DNA of 64,000 bases from Methanosarcina flavescens (GCF_001304615.2 NZ_CP032683.1:1984001-2048000), one strand, 5' to 3'; counted from the first letter of the stretch, positions 18,736 through 29,218 are shown. A program made the numbers and translations. Notes: generated by a model from the sequence alone, not told the origin.

Positions 18736-19755
18736 TCAGTACGTGTGGCTTTTTGCGCACTCGACCATTTTCTGGAGGTTGGCAGTTGGAGTCATGCTGA
18801 CAATTCCGCAGCCAACTGTAAGCAGCCCGACACCTGCGTCGAGTACTTTCTTCGAGGCTTCGGCGACATCTTCAGGAGTTCCGTTCCAGAGTACGGCTAC
18901 AGGATCAATGTTGCCTACAATAATTGAGTTCTCAACGTTGCCGATTGCGGTCTTTATGTCTACCCTCTGGTCTACGCTGATTGCGTTTACGCCGGTCTTG
19001 TCCATAATTCCAAGACCGTTGGTTGTGTTTCCGCAAATGTGGAGAACTGTAGCCACATCGAGTTCTTTCATTGCGTCAACTATCTTCTTTTGATAGGGCA
19101 GGGCATACTTCTCGTAGAACTCTCCACCGATAAGCTCATAGCTTGCGGTCGGGTCAATAATAGCTATAGTATCTGCGCCATTTTCAACCATTGCTTTTGC
19201 ATATGCTACGTTGAAGTCTGAGCAGAAATCCAGAAGTGTAGGGACAATTTCTTCTCCTGTGAACAGATTGCCAAACCAGGCATCTCCATTGATGTGCTGG
19301 GCAAGAGAGAAGGGACCGATCATGGATCCTATCACAGGGAGTTCTTTTCCGTATTTGTCAGAAAGGATCTTGACGGCATCAAGGATTGCTCCGATTCTGC
19401 CTTCTTTCAGGCTGTAATTCCTTATCTTTTCCAGATCTTCCATATTGTTGACACTGTGTTTGATCACAGACGGCTGCTGTTTCTGGTCTCCGGCTTTAAT
19501 CCCACAGCCAAAAAGTTCAGCTTCAGCTGTGATGTCAAAGGGAACTCTGACCGCTTCAAAACCTACTACAGTGTGCCCTGCTTCCGCAAGAGTTGCCATC
19601 TTCTCTGCGTCGGAATGAGCCTCTGGCCAGTAGGCTCCGCAAGCTTCCATCTGTTCAACAGTTGCAGTCTGAGTGAAACAGACAGCTGGCATTCTGTCAA
19701 TCTGCTGTTTCCTTAATGCACGATATAATCTTTCTTTTGGGGTGTAATCTGTCAT
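18736..19755 (-). CDS. mtbA: Methylcobamide:coenzyme M methyltransferase, methylamine-specific (MtbA)
   Basis: MtbA transfers methyl groups from methylated MtmC, MtbC or MttC to coenzyme M, so it feeds methanogenesis from all methylamines. The 339-residue protein belongs to the UroD-like zinc methyltransferase family. LHICGNTT near residue 240 supplies the HxC zinc ligands and [12 protein letters not shown] near residue 315 the final cysteine. The start [14 protein letters not shown] is the family's N-terminus. It is monocistronic between mtmCB and an orphan methyltransferase gene. A TATA-like ATTTATAC on the minus strand at 19808-19815 lies about 55 bp before the start. The stop is UGA. Confidence 0.96.
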   Translation of the reverse strand: MTDYTPKERLYRALRKQQIDRMPAVCFTQTATVEQMEACGAYWPEAHSDAEKMATLAEAGHTVVGFEAVRVPFDITAEAELFGCGIKAGDQKQQPSVIKHSVNNMEDLEKIRNYSLKEGRIGAILDAVKILSDKYGKELPVIGSMIGPFSLAQHINGDAWFGNLFTGEEIVPTLLDFCSDFNVAYAKAMVENGADTIAIIDPTASYELIGGEFYEKYALPYQKKIVDAMKELDVATVLHICGNTTNGLGIMDKTGVNAISVDQRVDIKTAIGNVENSIIVGNIDPVAVLWNGTPEDVAEASKKVLDAGVGLLTVGCGIVSMTPTANLQKMVECAKSHTY

Positions 19756-20196
19756 CTATAATCCCTCTCTAAGTTATATAAACGGAACTAATTTCAAAAA
19801 TCCATAGTATAAATAGATATGTATTATTGTTCTTTAATAAAAGGATACATTATAAAAAAATACTAATTAAATAATCGAGATTAGCTGGAAATTTCTTTAA
19901 AACAAGTAAGCTTGTTTTGTTCGCACCTGCTGGATAAAAAGCTTAAAATATGTGATAGTTTATTGTTTTGATTCTTGTTTTTTTGATTCTTGGGAACTAA
20001 AATTAATTACTATCTGCGATTAAAGAACGTAAAAGGAAACATTCTTGCTATTTTCAAATTCGACAAGTGAAACATCTCCAAATAGGATTGGTAGCATGCT
20101 TTTTTCTCTCAGTAATAAATTTTTTGTAATTGGTAAACGAATAAGGTAATTTGTCACAAACTAAGGTAACGAGCTATACTAATTGAAGGAACTGAT
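19756..20196. other. Divergent intergenic region (mtbA / SAM methyltransferase)
   Basis: This region holds the mtbA promoter on the left and a plus-strand promoter on the right. It is A/T-rich with several homopolymer runs. No open frame of coding character and no RNA gene were seen. Confidence 0.5.
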
Positions 20197-20898
20197 ATGC
20201 CCCAGAATCCAGGATGGTATTATGATGAATTCAAACAGATTGGAGTAGATTATACAGATCTCAAAGAGGTAGAGACTTACGATTTAAGCATGCAAAAACT
20301 GAGAGACATTGAAAACGAGGCTAAAGGAATTTTGGAGCTTCTCAAAATAAAAAATACGGATCTGGTTCTTGAAATCGGAACCGGAACCGGGGAACTGGCG
20401 CTCAAGCTTTCAGGGCATTGCAAAAAAGTTGTAGCTATCGATGTTTCGAGGACTATGATCTATTTTGCAAAAACTAAGGCTGAAAACCAGAAGAAAACGA
20501 ATATAGAATTTCATAATGCTGGTTTTTTAACATATGAAAATCATGATGAACCGTTTGATGTAATTGTCACTCAGCTAGCTTTACACCATCTTCCAGACTA
20601 CTGGAAAATGATGGCTCTGAAAAAAATCTACGGAATGTTGGAAGATGGGGGGAAACTCTATTTGCGTGATGTCGTATTCCCTTCATTGGTTCAGGATTAT
20701 GAAGACTTCTTCAGTAAAATCATAACTGATCTGAAGGGATCCCTGGGGGATAAGTTTGCTGAAGAAATGGAAATCCACATAAGAGATGAATTTTCAACAC
20801 TTGATTGGATTATGGAAGGTCTTCTAAAAAATGCGGGATTTTGTATTGAATTTGCTAAATACGATGGTTTTATGGCAAGCTATCTCTGTAGAAAATAA
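20197..20898 (+). CDS. Class I SAM-dependent methyltransferase, unknown substrate
   Basis: The 233-residue protein has a Rossmann-fold methyltransferase core. Motif I is VLEIGTGTGELALKLS near residue 63, motif II VVAIDVSRTMI near residue 83, and FDVIVTQLALHHLPDYWKM near residue 120 is the motif IV region typical of small-molecule (UbiE/COQ5-like) enzymes. The first 50 residues (PGWYYDEFKQIGVDY) suit substrate recognition. It sits between mtbA and ramA in the methylamine island, facing ramA on the same strand but 680 bp away. A role in methylamine metabolism is guilt by association only. The stop is UAA. Confidence 0.85.
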   Translation: MPQNPGWYYDEFKQIGVDYTDLKEVETYDLSMQKLRDIENEAKGILELLKIKNTDLVLEIGTGTGELALKLSGHCKKVVAIDVSRTMIYFAKTKAENQKKTNIEFHNAGFLTYENHDEPFDVIVTQLALHHLPDYWKMMALKKIYGMLEDGGKLYLRDVVFPSLVQDYEDFFSKIITDLKGSLGDKFAEEMEIHIRDEFSTLDWIMEGLLKNAGFCIEFAKYDGFMASYLCRK

Positions 20899-21524
20899 TA
20901 TATTTAATGAATATAGATTTGAAGAATTCTTAAGAATAAAAGATTTGACAAATGACAGTAACTTGATAACAAACCATCTATATTCTCTAACCATTAGTGG
21001 GTGTTTGATAGTCGATTGGTAATAGTTTATATATTTCAAGTTTATATAATTCATAAGTTCTAAAAATTGCTATTATTCTTTTCCGCATTAATGTCGAATT
21101 CGGAATTGCATAATATTAAAAAATGGCAGTTTCCGCCAATAAATTGGCAGGCATGTACGGTATTTCAATCGAGGTCATACTACCATGGAGCCCCAGTTTA
21201 TTGTTACTCGCTTTCACCGCTGCAAGTTTTACCTGTAGAACTTCTCTACAGAACCCTATACTTAGAGTTCAGAGCAAAGTCTGATTGACCTTTGTAGTAG
21301 TTCCAACTTCTAAAGCAAGGAACAGGCAATAAAGTATAGGTTTATAAGCTCAAAAAACGCCATCAGTGGATGTATCATAAAAGGGTTAACGAATTCGCCC
21401 CACCACTTCGTTGGTGAGAATTCTCCTTCACTCTTCTAAAAATAACGAAGCTAAATTATTAAACTAAAATTACAAGATTATACCAAATCAAAATTAAGAA
21501 ATTGAAATCATATTCCATTCTTTA
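20899..21524. other. Intergenic region before ramA with an IS-end-like hairpin
   Basis: This region contains a large inverted repeat at 21391-21423: GAATTC and CACCA pair with TGGTG and GAATTC around a CTTCG loop. It is followed by TCCTTCAC, which resembles the hairpin-plus-TTCAC right end of the intact IS605-type element in this window. It may be a relic transposon end. No coding sequence was seen. Confidence 0.45.
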
Positions 21525-21553
21525 TGGGGCCGTTTATGTTGCCTGATGCCCCA
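21525..21553 (+). promoter_or_regulatory. Hairpin in the ramA leader
   Basis: TGGGGC (21525-21530) pairs with GCCCCA (21548-21553) around a 17-nt loop. The GGAGGATC ribosome site of ramA begins about 16 bases later, so the hairpin could affect initiation or mRNA stability. Inferred from position. Confidence 0.4.
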
Positions 21554-21581
21554 CAATTTTGTATCCCGGAGGATCTGAAAA

Positions 21582-23204
21582 ATGTACGGAATAGCCCTTG
21601 ATCTGGGTACCAGCGGCTTTAGAGCTCAGATTATCGATCTTGAAACGAAAGAAACACTAAAAACGGTAATAACCATGGGACACCCCCTTCCAGGAGGAAA
21701 TGTTATGGACCACCTGGACTTTGCAATCACAACAGGCGAAGACGTGGCTCATGCGGTGATTCTTGAAACTATCAGAAGGATGTTTCAGAAATTCGATGTT
21801 GACCTTTCCAGGGTAGAACGGCTGGCAGTATGTGGAAATCCCATTCAGCTATCCCTTTTCCAGAATATGGAAATAAGGGACCTTGCCTATGCAGGTGAAA
21901 ATAAGCAAAAAATGCTTGGAGTACAAGATGTAAAAAGAGACGCCCGTATTTTTCCTGCTTCTGAGATTTTTGTAGAAAATGACCTGCCCAATTGTGAGAT
22001 TATTGTGCCTCCTGCAATTAAACACGAGATTGGGGCTGACGCCCTGGCAATGATGCTTGAGACCGACTTCCTTATTCAGCCCGAAATCTCACTTGTTACG
22101 GATTACGGGACGAATGCCGAAATGGCTCTTAAAATCGGGGACAAAATTATCACAGCAAGCGCGGCAGCCGGGCCTGCAATTGAAGGACAGGGAATAAGCT
22201 CAGGTATGCTCGCAAGCCCTGGCGCGATCTGTGACGTAAAACCTGAAGGTGAGTACTGGAGAATTATGGTTCTTGACAGGGGAATGGAAAAGAAGAATGC
22301 TTACCTTATCCACCCAGTTACAGGGGAAGTAAAAGAATCCTTCGGCTATGAGGCCGTAGGGATTACGGGTACAGGCGTTATATCGGCTTTTGCGCTTGCG
22401 CTGAAAAGCGGGCTTATAGAAAAACCTCCTAAACTCCCGAATGGAAAACTGATTCTTGGCCCAGGAATTGAGATCACTGAGAAGGATGTGGAGGAAGCCG
22501 GAAAAGCTATAGGGGCGATCCGTGCTGCTCATCTGACCCTGATCGTTGAATCCGGGATTAAGTACGAAGATCTTGAGTATGCGTATATGTCAGGAGCTTC
22601 GGGAGCCTATGTGGATGCTGAAGACGCCCGCAGACTTGGAGCTGCCCCAGGTTATGCAAAGAGAATTGTCCAGTTCGGAAATACCTCGCTTGCACTTGCC
22701 CGGGAACTTGTGCTGGATAAGTCCAGACTGGATGATATAATCAGCATTGCAAGAAAAATTACTGCCAATCATCTCATGATGGCAACTAGCGAGACCTTCA
22801 GCAACTTCTATCTCTGCGAACTTTCTTACTGGACCATGGGAATGCCCCTTGAGATGTACAATGAGATGCTTGAACTCTACGGCCTGCCTCCCCTTCCAAA
22901 AATTCTCGAACACATAAGCATCGAAAAGCGAGTTAGCAAAGACATCGAACAGGTAGGATCAGGAGGGCTTACCATTCTCAAAGAAATAGGCATAATCCTT
23001 GAGGTTCCTGTGGAAAAATGCATCCATTGTAAAAAATGCGCACAAGAATGCCCTGAGGCCGCTCTTGAAATCCTCGAAATCGACAATAAAAGGATCGCAA
23101 AATATGACAGCCAGAAATGCCTGGGCACAAGCTGCCGCCGCTGTGTCGCTGTCTGCCCCGAGAATGCCATCGACATAACAAAACTCAAAATCACAGCAAA
23201 ATAA
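21582..23204 (+). CDS. ramA: Corrinoid activation protein RamA (ATP-dependent reductive activase)
   Basis: RamA reduces inactive Co(II) corrinoid in the methylamine corrinoid proteins back to Co(I) using ATP. The 540-residue protein starts directly with the ASKHA-type phosphate loop MYGIALDLGTSGFRAQ, contains VTDYGTNAEMALKIG near residue 170, and ends with two [4Fe-4S] motifs: CIHCKKCAQECP near residue 485 and CLGTSCRRCVAVCP near residue 515. This domain order and length match M. barkeri RamA. GGAGGATC precedes the ATG. It is convergent with pylD, and a hairpin with a T-rich tail separates them. Its product acts on MtmC and its paralogues. Confidence 0.96.
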   Translation: MYGIALDLGTSGFRAQIIDLETKETLKTVITMGHPLPGGNVMDHLDFAITTGEDVAHAVILETIRRMFQKFDVDLSRVERLAVCGNPIQLSLFQNMEIRDLAYAGENKQKMLGVQDVKRDARIFPASEIFVENDLPNCEIIVPPAIKHEIGADALAMMLETDFLIQPEISLVTDYGTNAEMALKIGDKIITASAAAGPAIEGQGISSGMLASPGAICDVKPEGEYWRIMVLDRGMEKKNAYLIHPVTGEVKESFGYEAVGITGTGVISAFALALKSGLIEKPPKLPNGKLILGPGIEITEKDVEEAGKAIGAIRAAHLTLIVESGIKYEDLEYAYMSGASGAYVDAEDARRLGAAPGYAKRIVQFGNTSLALARELVLDKSRLDDIISIARKITANHLMMATSETFSNFYLCELSYWTMGMPLEMYNEMLELYGLPPLPKILEHISIEKRVSKDIEQVGSGGLTILKEIGIILEVPVEKCIHCKKCAQECPEAALEILEIDNKRIAKYDSQKCLGTSCRRCVAVCPENAIDITKLKITAK

Positions 23205-23208
23205 ATAC

Positions 23209-23240
23209 GGTGGGTATTAAATTCCCACCCATTTTCTTTT
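23209..23240 (+). terminator. Terminator of ramA (possibly shared with pylD)
   Basis: GGTGGG and CCCACC pair around a short loop right after the ramA stop, followed by CATTTTCTTTTATT. It lies in the 105-bp gap between the convergent ramA and pylD genes. Confidence 0.65.
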
Positions 23241-23309
23241 ATTCTTGCCTTTCCTTCACTCGGCTCTGCCTGAATACAATCTCTGTCCTCCTGGGACGGG
23301 ACTCGGGTA

Positions 23310-24089
23310 TCACAACACAGAATACAACATCGATGCAGTTCCTATTCCCAGGGGCTCCATTACAAGTTGCACATCGTATTTCAGTCGAAGCTCCTCTGAG
23401 ATTGCACAGGGAATTCCAGGGGTGGAAAGCACACAATTTTTTGAGATTAAAGTTTCAGGAATCGTGTTTGCACATGGGGTCGCTTCAAAAATAGTGGAAA
23501 ACTTTTTTGGGCTTTCAATGTCGAGAGGAATAATTCCAAGGCTTGAAACCGCTCGTTTCAGGAGGGTTCTATCAGTATCATACCCATATACCCTGAAACC
23601 TTTGTGTACAAGGTGTACTGCTCCGGGAAAACCTACCTTCCCAAGCCCCACAACCAGTACATCCTTTGAATCGGTTTTTTGATTCCTGGAGGCGATTTCA
23701 GCATAGATTATGCCTGTGGAGGGCTGGTTGTTGGCTATTTTTCCGTTTTTGAGGTTATGCGCAAGAAAGGTGTGGTCATCTGCCATCAGGATAATATCGG
23801 CTCCACTTCGAACGGCTTCATAATAGCCGCTAACATCCGACATATTCGTAACAAAACTGTCAAATCCGAAGTACTGCGTAATTGCATGCAGGGAAGCTGA
23901 AAAATTTCCTATTATGCCATTTCCTGAAGTTACAGGCACGATACCGACTTTCTCAGAATTCGGAGAGGTGCCGTAAAGAGCTTTGCAGACGCCTTTTATG
24001 TCAAGCCCGGTTACTTTCCATACAATAGAATCAGCTTCCTGAAGTTGTTTGTTAATATCTTTCAGATCGTCTGGGGTTAAGAGTGCCAT
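23310..24089 (-). CDS. pylD: Pyrrolysine biosynthesis dehydrogenase PylD
   Basis: PylD oxidises N6-(3-methylornithinyl)-lysine with NAD+, and spontaneous ring closure then gives pyrrolysine. The 259-residue length matches M. barkeri PylD. An N-terminal helical domain (residues 1-60) leads into the substrate region with PVTSGNGIIGNF, and the NAD-binding Rossmann motif is VLVVGLGKVGFPGAVHL near residue 145, followed by the acidic YGYDTD that selects NAD. It is the last gene of pylTSBCD, about 100 bp after pylC. The stop is UGA. Confidence 0.96.
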   Translation of the reverse strand: MALLTPDDLKDINKQLQEADSIVWKVTGLDIKGVCKALYGTSPNSEKVGIVPVTSGNGIIGNFSASLHAITQYFGFDSFVTNMSDVSGYYEAVRSGADIILMADDHTFLAHNLKNGKIANNQPSTGIIYAEIASRNQKTDSKDVLVVGLGKVGFPGAVHLVHKGFRVYGYDTDRTLLKRAVSSLGIIPLDIESPKKFSTIFEATPCANTIPETLISKNCVLSTPGIPCAISEELRLKYDVQLVMEPLGIGTASMLYSVL

Positions 24090-24192
24090 TTTATCTCCAT
24101 TTCCTGTTTTTGGGAAAATATAATTTCCTTTCTCTTCTCAGTTTTTTAACTTCCTTTCGAATTTTCCCTTTCCGGTATCCTTCTTTATTCCT

Positions 24193-25284
24193 TTATGCAG
24201 CCGCCCCAAAGCGTTCTTTGATAATGGAAAGTCCTTTGCATTTTAGTGTCTCGGCTTCTTCCTTATCCTTGCCCCAGAAAACCAGAGTGAATACCGGGTT
24301 CTTCCCTTTGCAAAGTAAAATCTCGATGCCGGGTTCCTCATAGAATTTCCCGTAATCGCTGCCCATGGAAAGTACCTGTTCTCCCACAGGAGCAAGAACC
24401 CCGTTCTCTTCGAGCATAAGGTGCTCGTAAATGCAGTACTTATCTTTAGGGAGAGCCCTGATCTTCTCTATACCGTCAGTAAAGGCCCGGAAAAGAAGTT
24501 CTATCAAATTAATCCCTGAAGAGTGGTAAACGGCTGTCGGGGTCTGGCTTGGGAAGCGGGCGTCGATTTCGATTACCTTGAGCCCTTTTGGGCCGGAGAT
24601 TGCTTCCACATCCATAATCCCTTTGAGGGAAAGATTTGCTGCAAGAGCATGGGAAATTTGCCTGAAGGAAGGGTCAGAAGGAAGAGAAGTTACCATATGG
24701 CAATCGTAAGTTTCGTCGATATGGATCTGGGTCTCTTTTACTACGGCAAAATTATTTCCATCTCCTACAACTTCGAGGGAGACAACCTTACCTTCAACAT
24801 ATTCCTCAACCAGCATGTCGGGTTCAAGGATTGCAAGTTCTTTTTTATCATAAATTATTCTTGTTCCGACACTGCTGCTTTCGCAGGGTGGTTTTACAAA
24901 AAAAGGTGGTTCTAAGGGATTGTCCTGTGGAGTCGGGATTCCTATGGACTTAAAGTAATCTTTTGAGCTTTTCTTATCCCTGCTGATCCGGTAAGCTTCA
25001 AAATCAAAAAGAACAGGGCAGGAGATTTTTTCTTTTATATAACTTAGAAATTCAATGCAGGCGAAATTTTCGTTGACAGGAAGCAAAGCGTCAACTCTTT
25101 TTAAGAGATCCAAAAGTTTTTCAGGCTCCTTTATTACATCAAAGCAGTAAAATTCGTCCACATAATTCCGAATCAAAACTTGTGGATTTTTATCTACTAG
25201 AATAACTCTCATTCCAGCTTTCTTAGACAGATATGCAGCTTCGAAGCCCTGGAGTCTCCCTCCCACAAGGCAGATTGTCTTCAA
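24193..25284 (-). CDS. pylC: 3-methylornithine:L-lysine ligase PylC (ATP-grasp)
   Basis: PylC joins 3-methylornithine to the side-chain amine of lysine using ATP, the second step of pyrrolysine synthesis. The protein has an N-terminal Rossmann-like domain (KTICLVGGRLQGFEAAYLSK) and an ATP-grasp fold with PFFVKPPCESSSVGTR near residue 130 and LKVIEIDARFPSQTPTAV near residue 235. I start it at TTG 25284, immediately after the pylB UAG: GGGGTG lies five bases upstream and the protein then begins at the conserved KTIC. The only in-frame ATG, at 25308, lies inside pylB. Stop-start proximity suggests translational coupling to pylB. Confidence 0.94.
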   Translation of the reverse strand: MKTICLVGGRLQGFEAAYLSKKAGMRVILVDKNPQVLIRNYVDEFYCFDVIKEPEKLLDLLKRVDALLPVNENFACIEFLSYIKEKISCPVLFDFEAYRISRDKKSSKDYFKSIGIPTPQDNPLEPPFFVKPPCESSSVGTRIIYDKKELAILEPDMLVEEYVEGKVVSLEVVGDGNNFAVVKETQIHIDETYDCHMVTSLPSDPSFRQISHALAANLSLKGIMDVEAISGPKGLKVIEIDARFPSQTPTAVYHSSGINLIELLFRAFTDGIEKIRALPKDKYCIYEHLMLEENGVLAPVGEQVLSMGSDYGKFYEEPGIEILLCKGKNPVFTLVFWGKDKEEAETLKCKGLSIIKERFGAAA

Positions 25285-25285
25285 G

Positions 25286-26338
25286 CTAGCACCCCAGGAT
25301 TGCCTCAAAGTCCGCCTGCCTGGCAGGTTCCATACCTATGGACTCAAGTTTTTGGATAACGCTTTTTATGTCCCGGTCCCGCTCCTTAAGGTTGCGGTCA
25401 TAGTTTGCAACGCCTTCCAGTCTGGAGTCCGGCGGAAGAATGGAGGTAACAATATTCGCCCCTGCGTTTAAGCGTTGAACCATGCCGTCAATGCCTTCTA
25501 GATCAAGGGAGGCAGGAATGAGGCGTTTCGGGAACAATAATCTAAGTACTGATATAATTTTCAGTTCCGAGAGGCTCGATTTATCCCTGAAACCCTCAAG
25601 CGGGGTTCCTTCCTGGGGCAAGAAGGTCATAACTCGTACCATATCTGGATTGTTTGTACTCATCCCTCTTAAGGACAGGATGGTAGACTCGATATCGTTT
25701 CCAACGCCTGTGAGAATTCCATCTTCAATACAGTATCCCTGTTCTTTAGCAAAAAGGCGTGCATGGACACGTCCGTCGAATGACTGTCCGACCCTGAGTT
25801 TTCTATAGAGTTCGGTATCATATGTTTCTTGGTAAAGTGCCAGGAAGTTTGCTCCTTTTTCCCTGGCTTTGAGAAGAGTGTTATTATCCATCAGGCCCGG
25901 AGAAATCATTATGGGAAGCCCTAGTTCTTCCTTTACTATCTGGATAAGCTCAACAAACTTATCAGGGTCTTCATAGTAATAGGGGTCTTCTCCCATGGTC
26001 AGGTCAACCATATGAAAGCCTGCTCCTTTCAGGGCTTTGCAGGTTTCTTTTATCTCCTCTCTGGTTAACCGATAACGATTGATCTCGTTTCTACAGTTAT
26101 AGTAGCAAAAAGAGCATTGATTCTTACAGTAAGTGGAGAAATAGATGAAACAATTAAGAAATACCTTATTGCCGAAATAATAATCTCTGACTACTCGTGC
26201 TGCGGAATAAAGTTTCTCCAGGTCTTCTTCGGATTCAATGGAGAGCAGAGTCCTCAGATCATCGTCAGATAATTGGTAACCTTCAATGATTTTTTCTCCT
26301 AGCCTGTCAAATAAATTAATTGCCATTTTCTGGATCAA
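25286..26338 (-). CDS. pylB: Methylornithine synthase PylB (radical SAM)
   Basis: PylB is a radical SAM mutase that rearranges L-lysine to (3R)-3-methyl-D-ornithine, the first step of pyrrolysine synthesis. The 350-residue length equals the M. barkeri protein. The [4Fe-4S] motif CKNQCSFC has cysteines at residues 71, 75 and 78, and VDLTMGEDPYYYEDP near residue 112 forms the SAM-binding GGE-like segment. The stop codon at 25286-25288 is UAG, the codon this pathway teaches the cell to read. Readthrough would add pyrrolysine plus about 20 residues before UAA, overlapping the start of pylC in another frame. PylS lies upstream across a repeat-bearing gap of about 230 bp. Confidence 0.97.
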   Translation of the reverse strand: MIQKMAINLFDRLGEKIIEGYQLSDDDLRTLLSIESEEDLEKLYSAARVVRDYYFGNKVFLNCFIYFSTYCKNQCSFCYYNCRNEINRYRLTREEIKETCKALKGAGFHMVDLTMGEDPYYYEDPDKFVELIQIVKEELGLPIMISPGLMDNNTLLKAREKGANFLALYQETYDTELYRKLRVGQSFDGRVHARLFAKEQGYCIEDGILTGVGNDIESTILSLRGMSTNNPDMVRVMTFLPQEGTPLEGFRDKSSLSELKIISVLRLLFPKRLIPASLDLEGIDGMVQRLNAGANIVTSILPPDSRLEGVANYDRNLKERDRDIKSVIQKLESIGMEPARQADFEAILGC

Positions 26339-26433
26339 AATTTCACCCTCTCGTAAACATCTAATATTTATTTTGACCGATTCGGGGTCGAGCTGCCATT
26401 AGTATTGTTACTTAACCTGTTTTTCTATCCATG

Positions 26434-26512
26434 CTGCCACTTTGTTTTTGTGATCTGGTATTGCCATTTGTTTTTGTGATCTGGTATTGCCATTTGTTTT
26501 TGTGATCCTGTA
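26434..26512. repeat. Three tandem 26-bp repeats between pylS and pylB
   Basis: Three adjacent copies share the core TTGTTTTTGTGATCTGGTAT and start near 26434, 26461 and 26487, with 26-27 bp units. The second and third copies differ by one to two bases. They occupy the pylS-pylB gap and would lie in the untranslated spacer of the pyl transcript. Read on the minus strand the unit contains ATCACAAAAACAAATGGCA. No hairpin is obvious within a unit. Confidence 0.85.
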
Positions 26513-26569
26513 TTACCATCCCATTTTCTGCCGTTCATTGTTCCAGGCTGTTTCAACCGGAGTTCAAGC

Positions 26570-27841
<1,272 letters not shown>

Positions 27842-28049
27842 TTAAAAGCCCGGATGATCTCCAAGAAATAGTATTTCAGAATCCCAGCTTACTGAATATA
27901 AGCACGGAGCAGTAATTTGCTAACAGCTACCCGGAAAATAAAAGCGATTCCATAAAGAAGAAACAATTTATAGGCTCTGGGAAAAATCTCCAGATTCATA
28001 AAATATTTCAGTGGAATGTTACATATTACCATTCCGGGATTCAGAAATA

Positions 28050-28121
28050 TGGCGGAAACCCCGGGAATCTAACCCGGCTGAACGGATTTAGAGTCCATTC
28101 GATCTACATGATCAGGTTTCC
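28050..28121 (-). tRNA. pylT: tRNA-Pyl (anticodon CUA), CCA encoded
   Basis: The minus strand from 28121 reads GGAAACCTGATCATGTAG and onward, ending in GGTTTCCGCCA: a 7-bp acceptor stem GGAAACC/GGTTTCC, discriminator G, and an encoded CCA at 28052-28050. The anticodon loop contains CTCTAAA, giving a CUA anticodon that decodes UAG. Unusual tRNA-Pyl features are present: a small D-loop, a single base between acceptor and D stems, a 6-bp anticodon stem and a 3-nt variable loop. The 72-nt length including CCA matches M. barkeri pylT. It is first in the pylTSBCD cluster. TATA-like bases lie near 28162-28169 and 28190. Confidence 0.97.
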
Positions 28122-28379
28122 TCCTAGACAAAATAAGTTTAACAAAGCGTTTTGCTTCCTGTTATAGTTGTCTTATTATCTAAATTAGTATTATAAAATG
28201 ATATTGTCTAATATATATGTTTATTGGTGAAATCCCAGAGGAATTTACAATTCTTATTTATAGTTGTTGCACACCCCGCGTCCTATCTCGCCTGAGTCTC
28301 GTCTCGCCCGAATTGCGCTTCGGGAGCATGCTGCCCTTTTCGCTTCGCTCAAGAGGGCTTAATTTATGAGACAGATTTT

Positions 28380-28700
28380 ATTTATTTTTAAAGCTCTGTA
28401 AGCCTTTTCACGAGCTTTTTAAAAAGGGTTTTACCGCAAACTTTTTCAAAAAAGGCTTGGGCGAAAACGACATAAGCATTGGATTTGAGAACCTTATCCC
28501 CAAACCCTATATGGCGTGATAAACACAAACTTTTTAGAAAAAAGTTTGATCAAAAACCGGCGTGGTCAAGCGGCGCAACGCTTGGTGATAAACACAAACT
28601 TTTTAAGAAAAAGTTTGATCAAAAACAGCATTTTCGGTCAAGCCTTTTTTGAAAAGGCTTGTAGCGTAACGGTTTCGGTCAAGCCTTTTCGTAAAAGGGT
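28380..28700. repeat. Cluster of hairpin-forming dispersed repeats
   Basis: Several related stem-loops are packed here. AAACTTTTTAGAAAAAAGTTT and the following TGATCAAAAACCGGC occur at 28527-28561 and again in altered form at 28596-28626, and CAAGCCTTTT...AAAAGGCTTG hairpins occur at about 28639-28661 and 28679-28702. A closely similar copy lies 21 kb away at 50118-50152. Open frames here are made only of repeats. This looks like a genome-dispersed, non-coding repeat family located between pylT and the IS605-type element. Confidence 0.75.
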
Positions 28701-28740
28701 TGCAGCGCAACGGTTTCGATTTATAGGAAGAAGCGTAAAA

Positions 28741-28763
28741 CCACTAGGTCTTTAGCCTAGTGG
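28741..28763. other. Left-end hairpin of the IS605-type element
   Basis: An 8-bp perfect stem (CCACTAGG/CCTAGTGG) with loop TCTTTAG. It corresponds to the subterminal structure bound by TnpA at the left end. Confidence 0.85.
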
Positions 28764-28777
28764 ATGTAAGCGTCAAC

Positions 28778-29173
28778 TTAACCTTGGTTCCTGATGTATG
28801 CCTCAGCTATTTCCTTACTAACATTTCCTATAGTTGAGGCAAAATACCCATCACTCCACAAAGTCTTTTCTCCCCAATAATATCTTTTAAGATAGTTGCC
28901 TTGACTTTTCCATAACCTATTTGTAGTCTCTTGTTTCAGTTTTCTAACTATAGATACAACTGAAACTTTAGGCTCACTCTTAATTAACATGTGGATATGA
29001 TCTTTGTCAGTTTCCATTTCCAGTATTTCAAAGTCAGACTCTTTTTCAATATCGTGAATAGTCTGTTTAAGTTCTGCGTTAAGTGGTTCTAATATCTTTT
29101 TCCTGTACTTGCAAACAAAAATAACATGGTACATAAGCAAAAACTTACTGTGATTCTTGTGCTCATACTCCAT
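28778..29173 (-). CDS. tnpA: Transposase TnpA, HUH-type Y1 single-strand transposase
   Basis: TnpA cuts and joins single-stranded element ends at the replication fork. The protein (131 residues from the ATG at 29173) has the HUH motif DKDHIHMLIKSEP near residue 57 and the catalytic-tyrosine helix ending in KEIAEAYIRNQG near residue 125. The N-terminal HVIFVCKYRKKIL stretch is typical of the family. An upstream in-frame TTG at 29182 is possible, but the ATG is preferred. Only about 45 bp separate it from the divergent tnpB, so both promoters must lie there. Length is complete for the family. The stop is UAA. Confidence 0.95.
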   Translation of the reverse strand: MEYEHKNHSKFLLMYHVIFVCKYRKKILEPLNAELKQTIHDIEKESDFEILEMETDKDHIHMLIKSEPKVSVVSIVRKLKQETTNRLWKSQGNYLKRYYWGEKTLWSDGYFASTIGNVSKEIAEAYIRNQG

Positions 29174-29218
29174 ATTTACCAAAAACTATATATGTTGGTA
29201 AAGCATATAATACCATGT

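Noticed and set aside
28516-28755. A 79-codon open frame next to the IS605 element
   Set aside because: It consists wholly of translated hairpin repeats.
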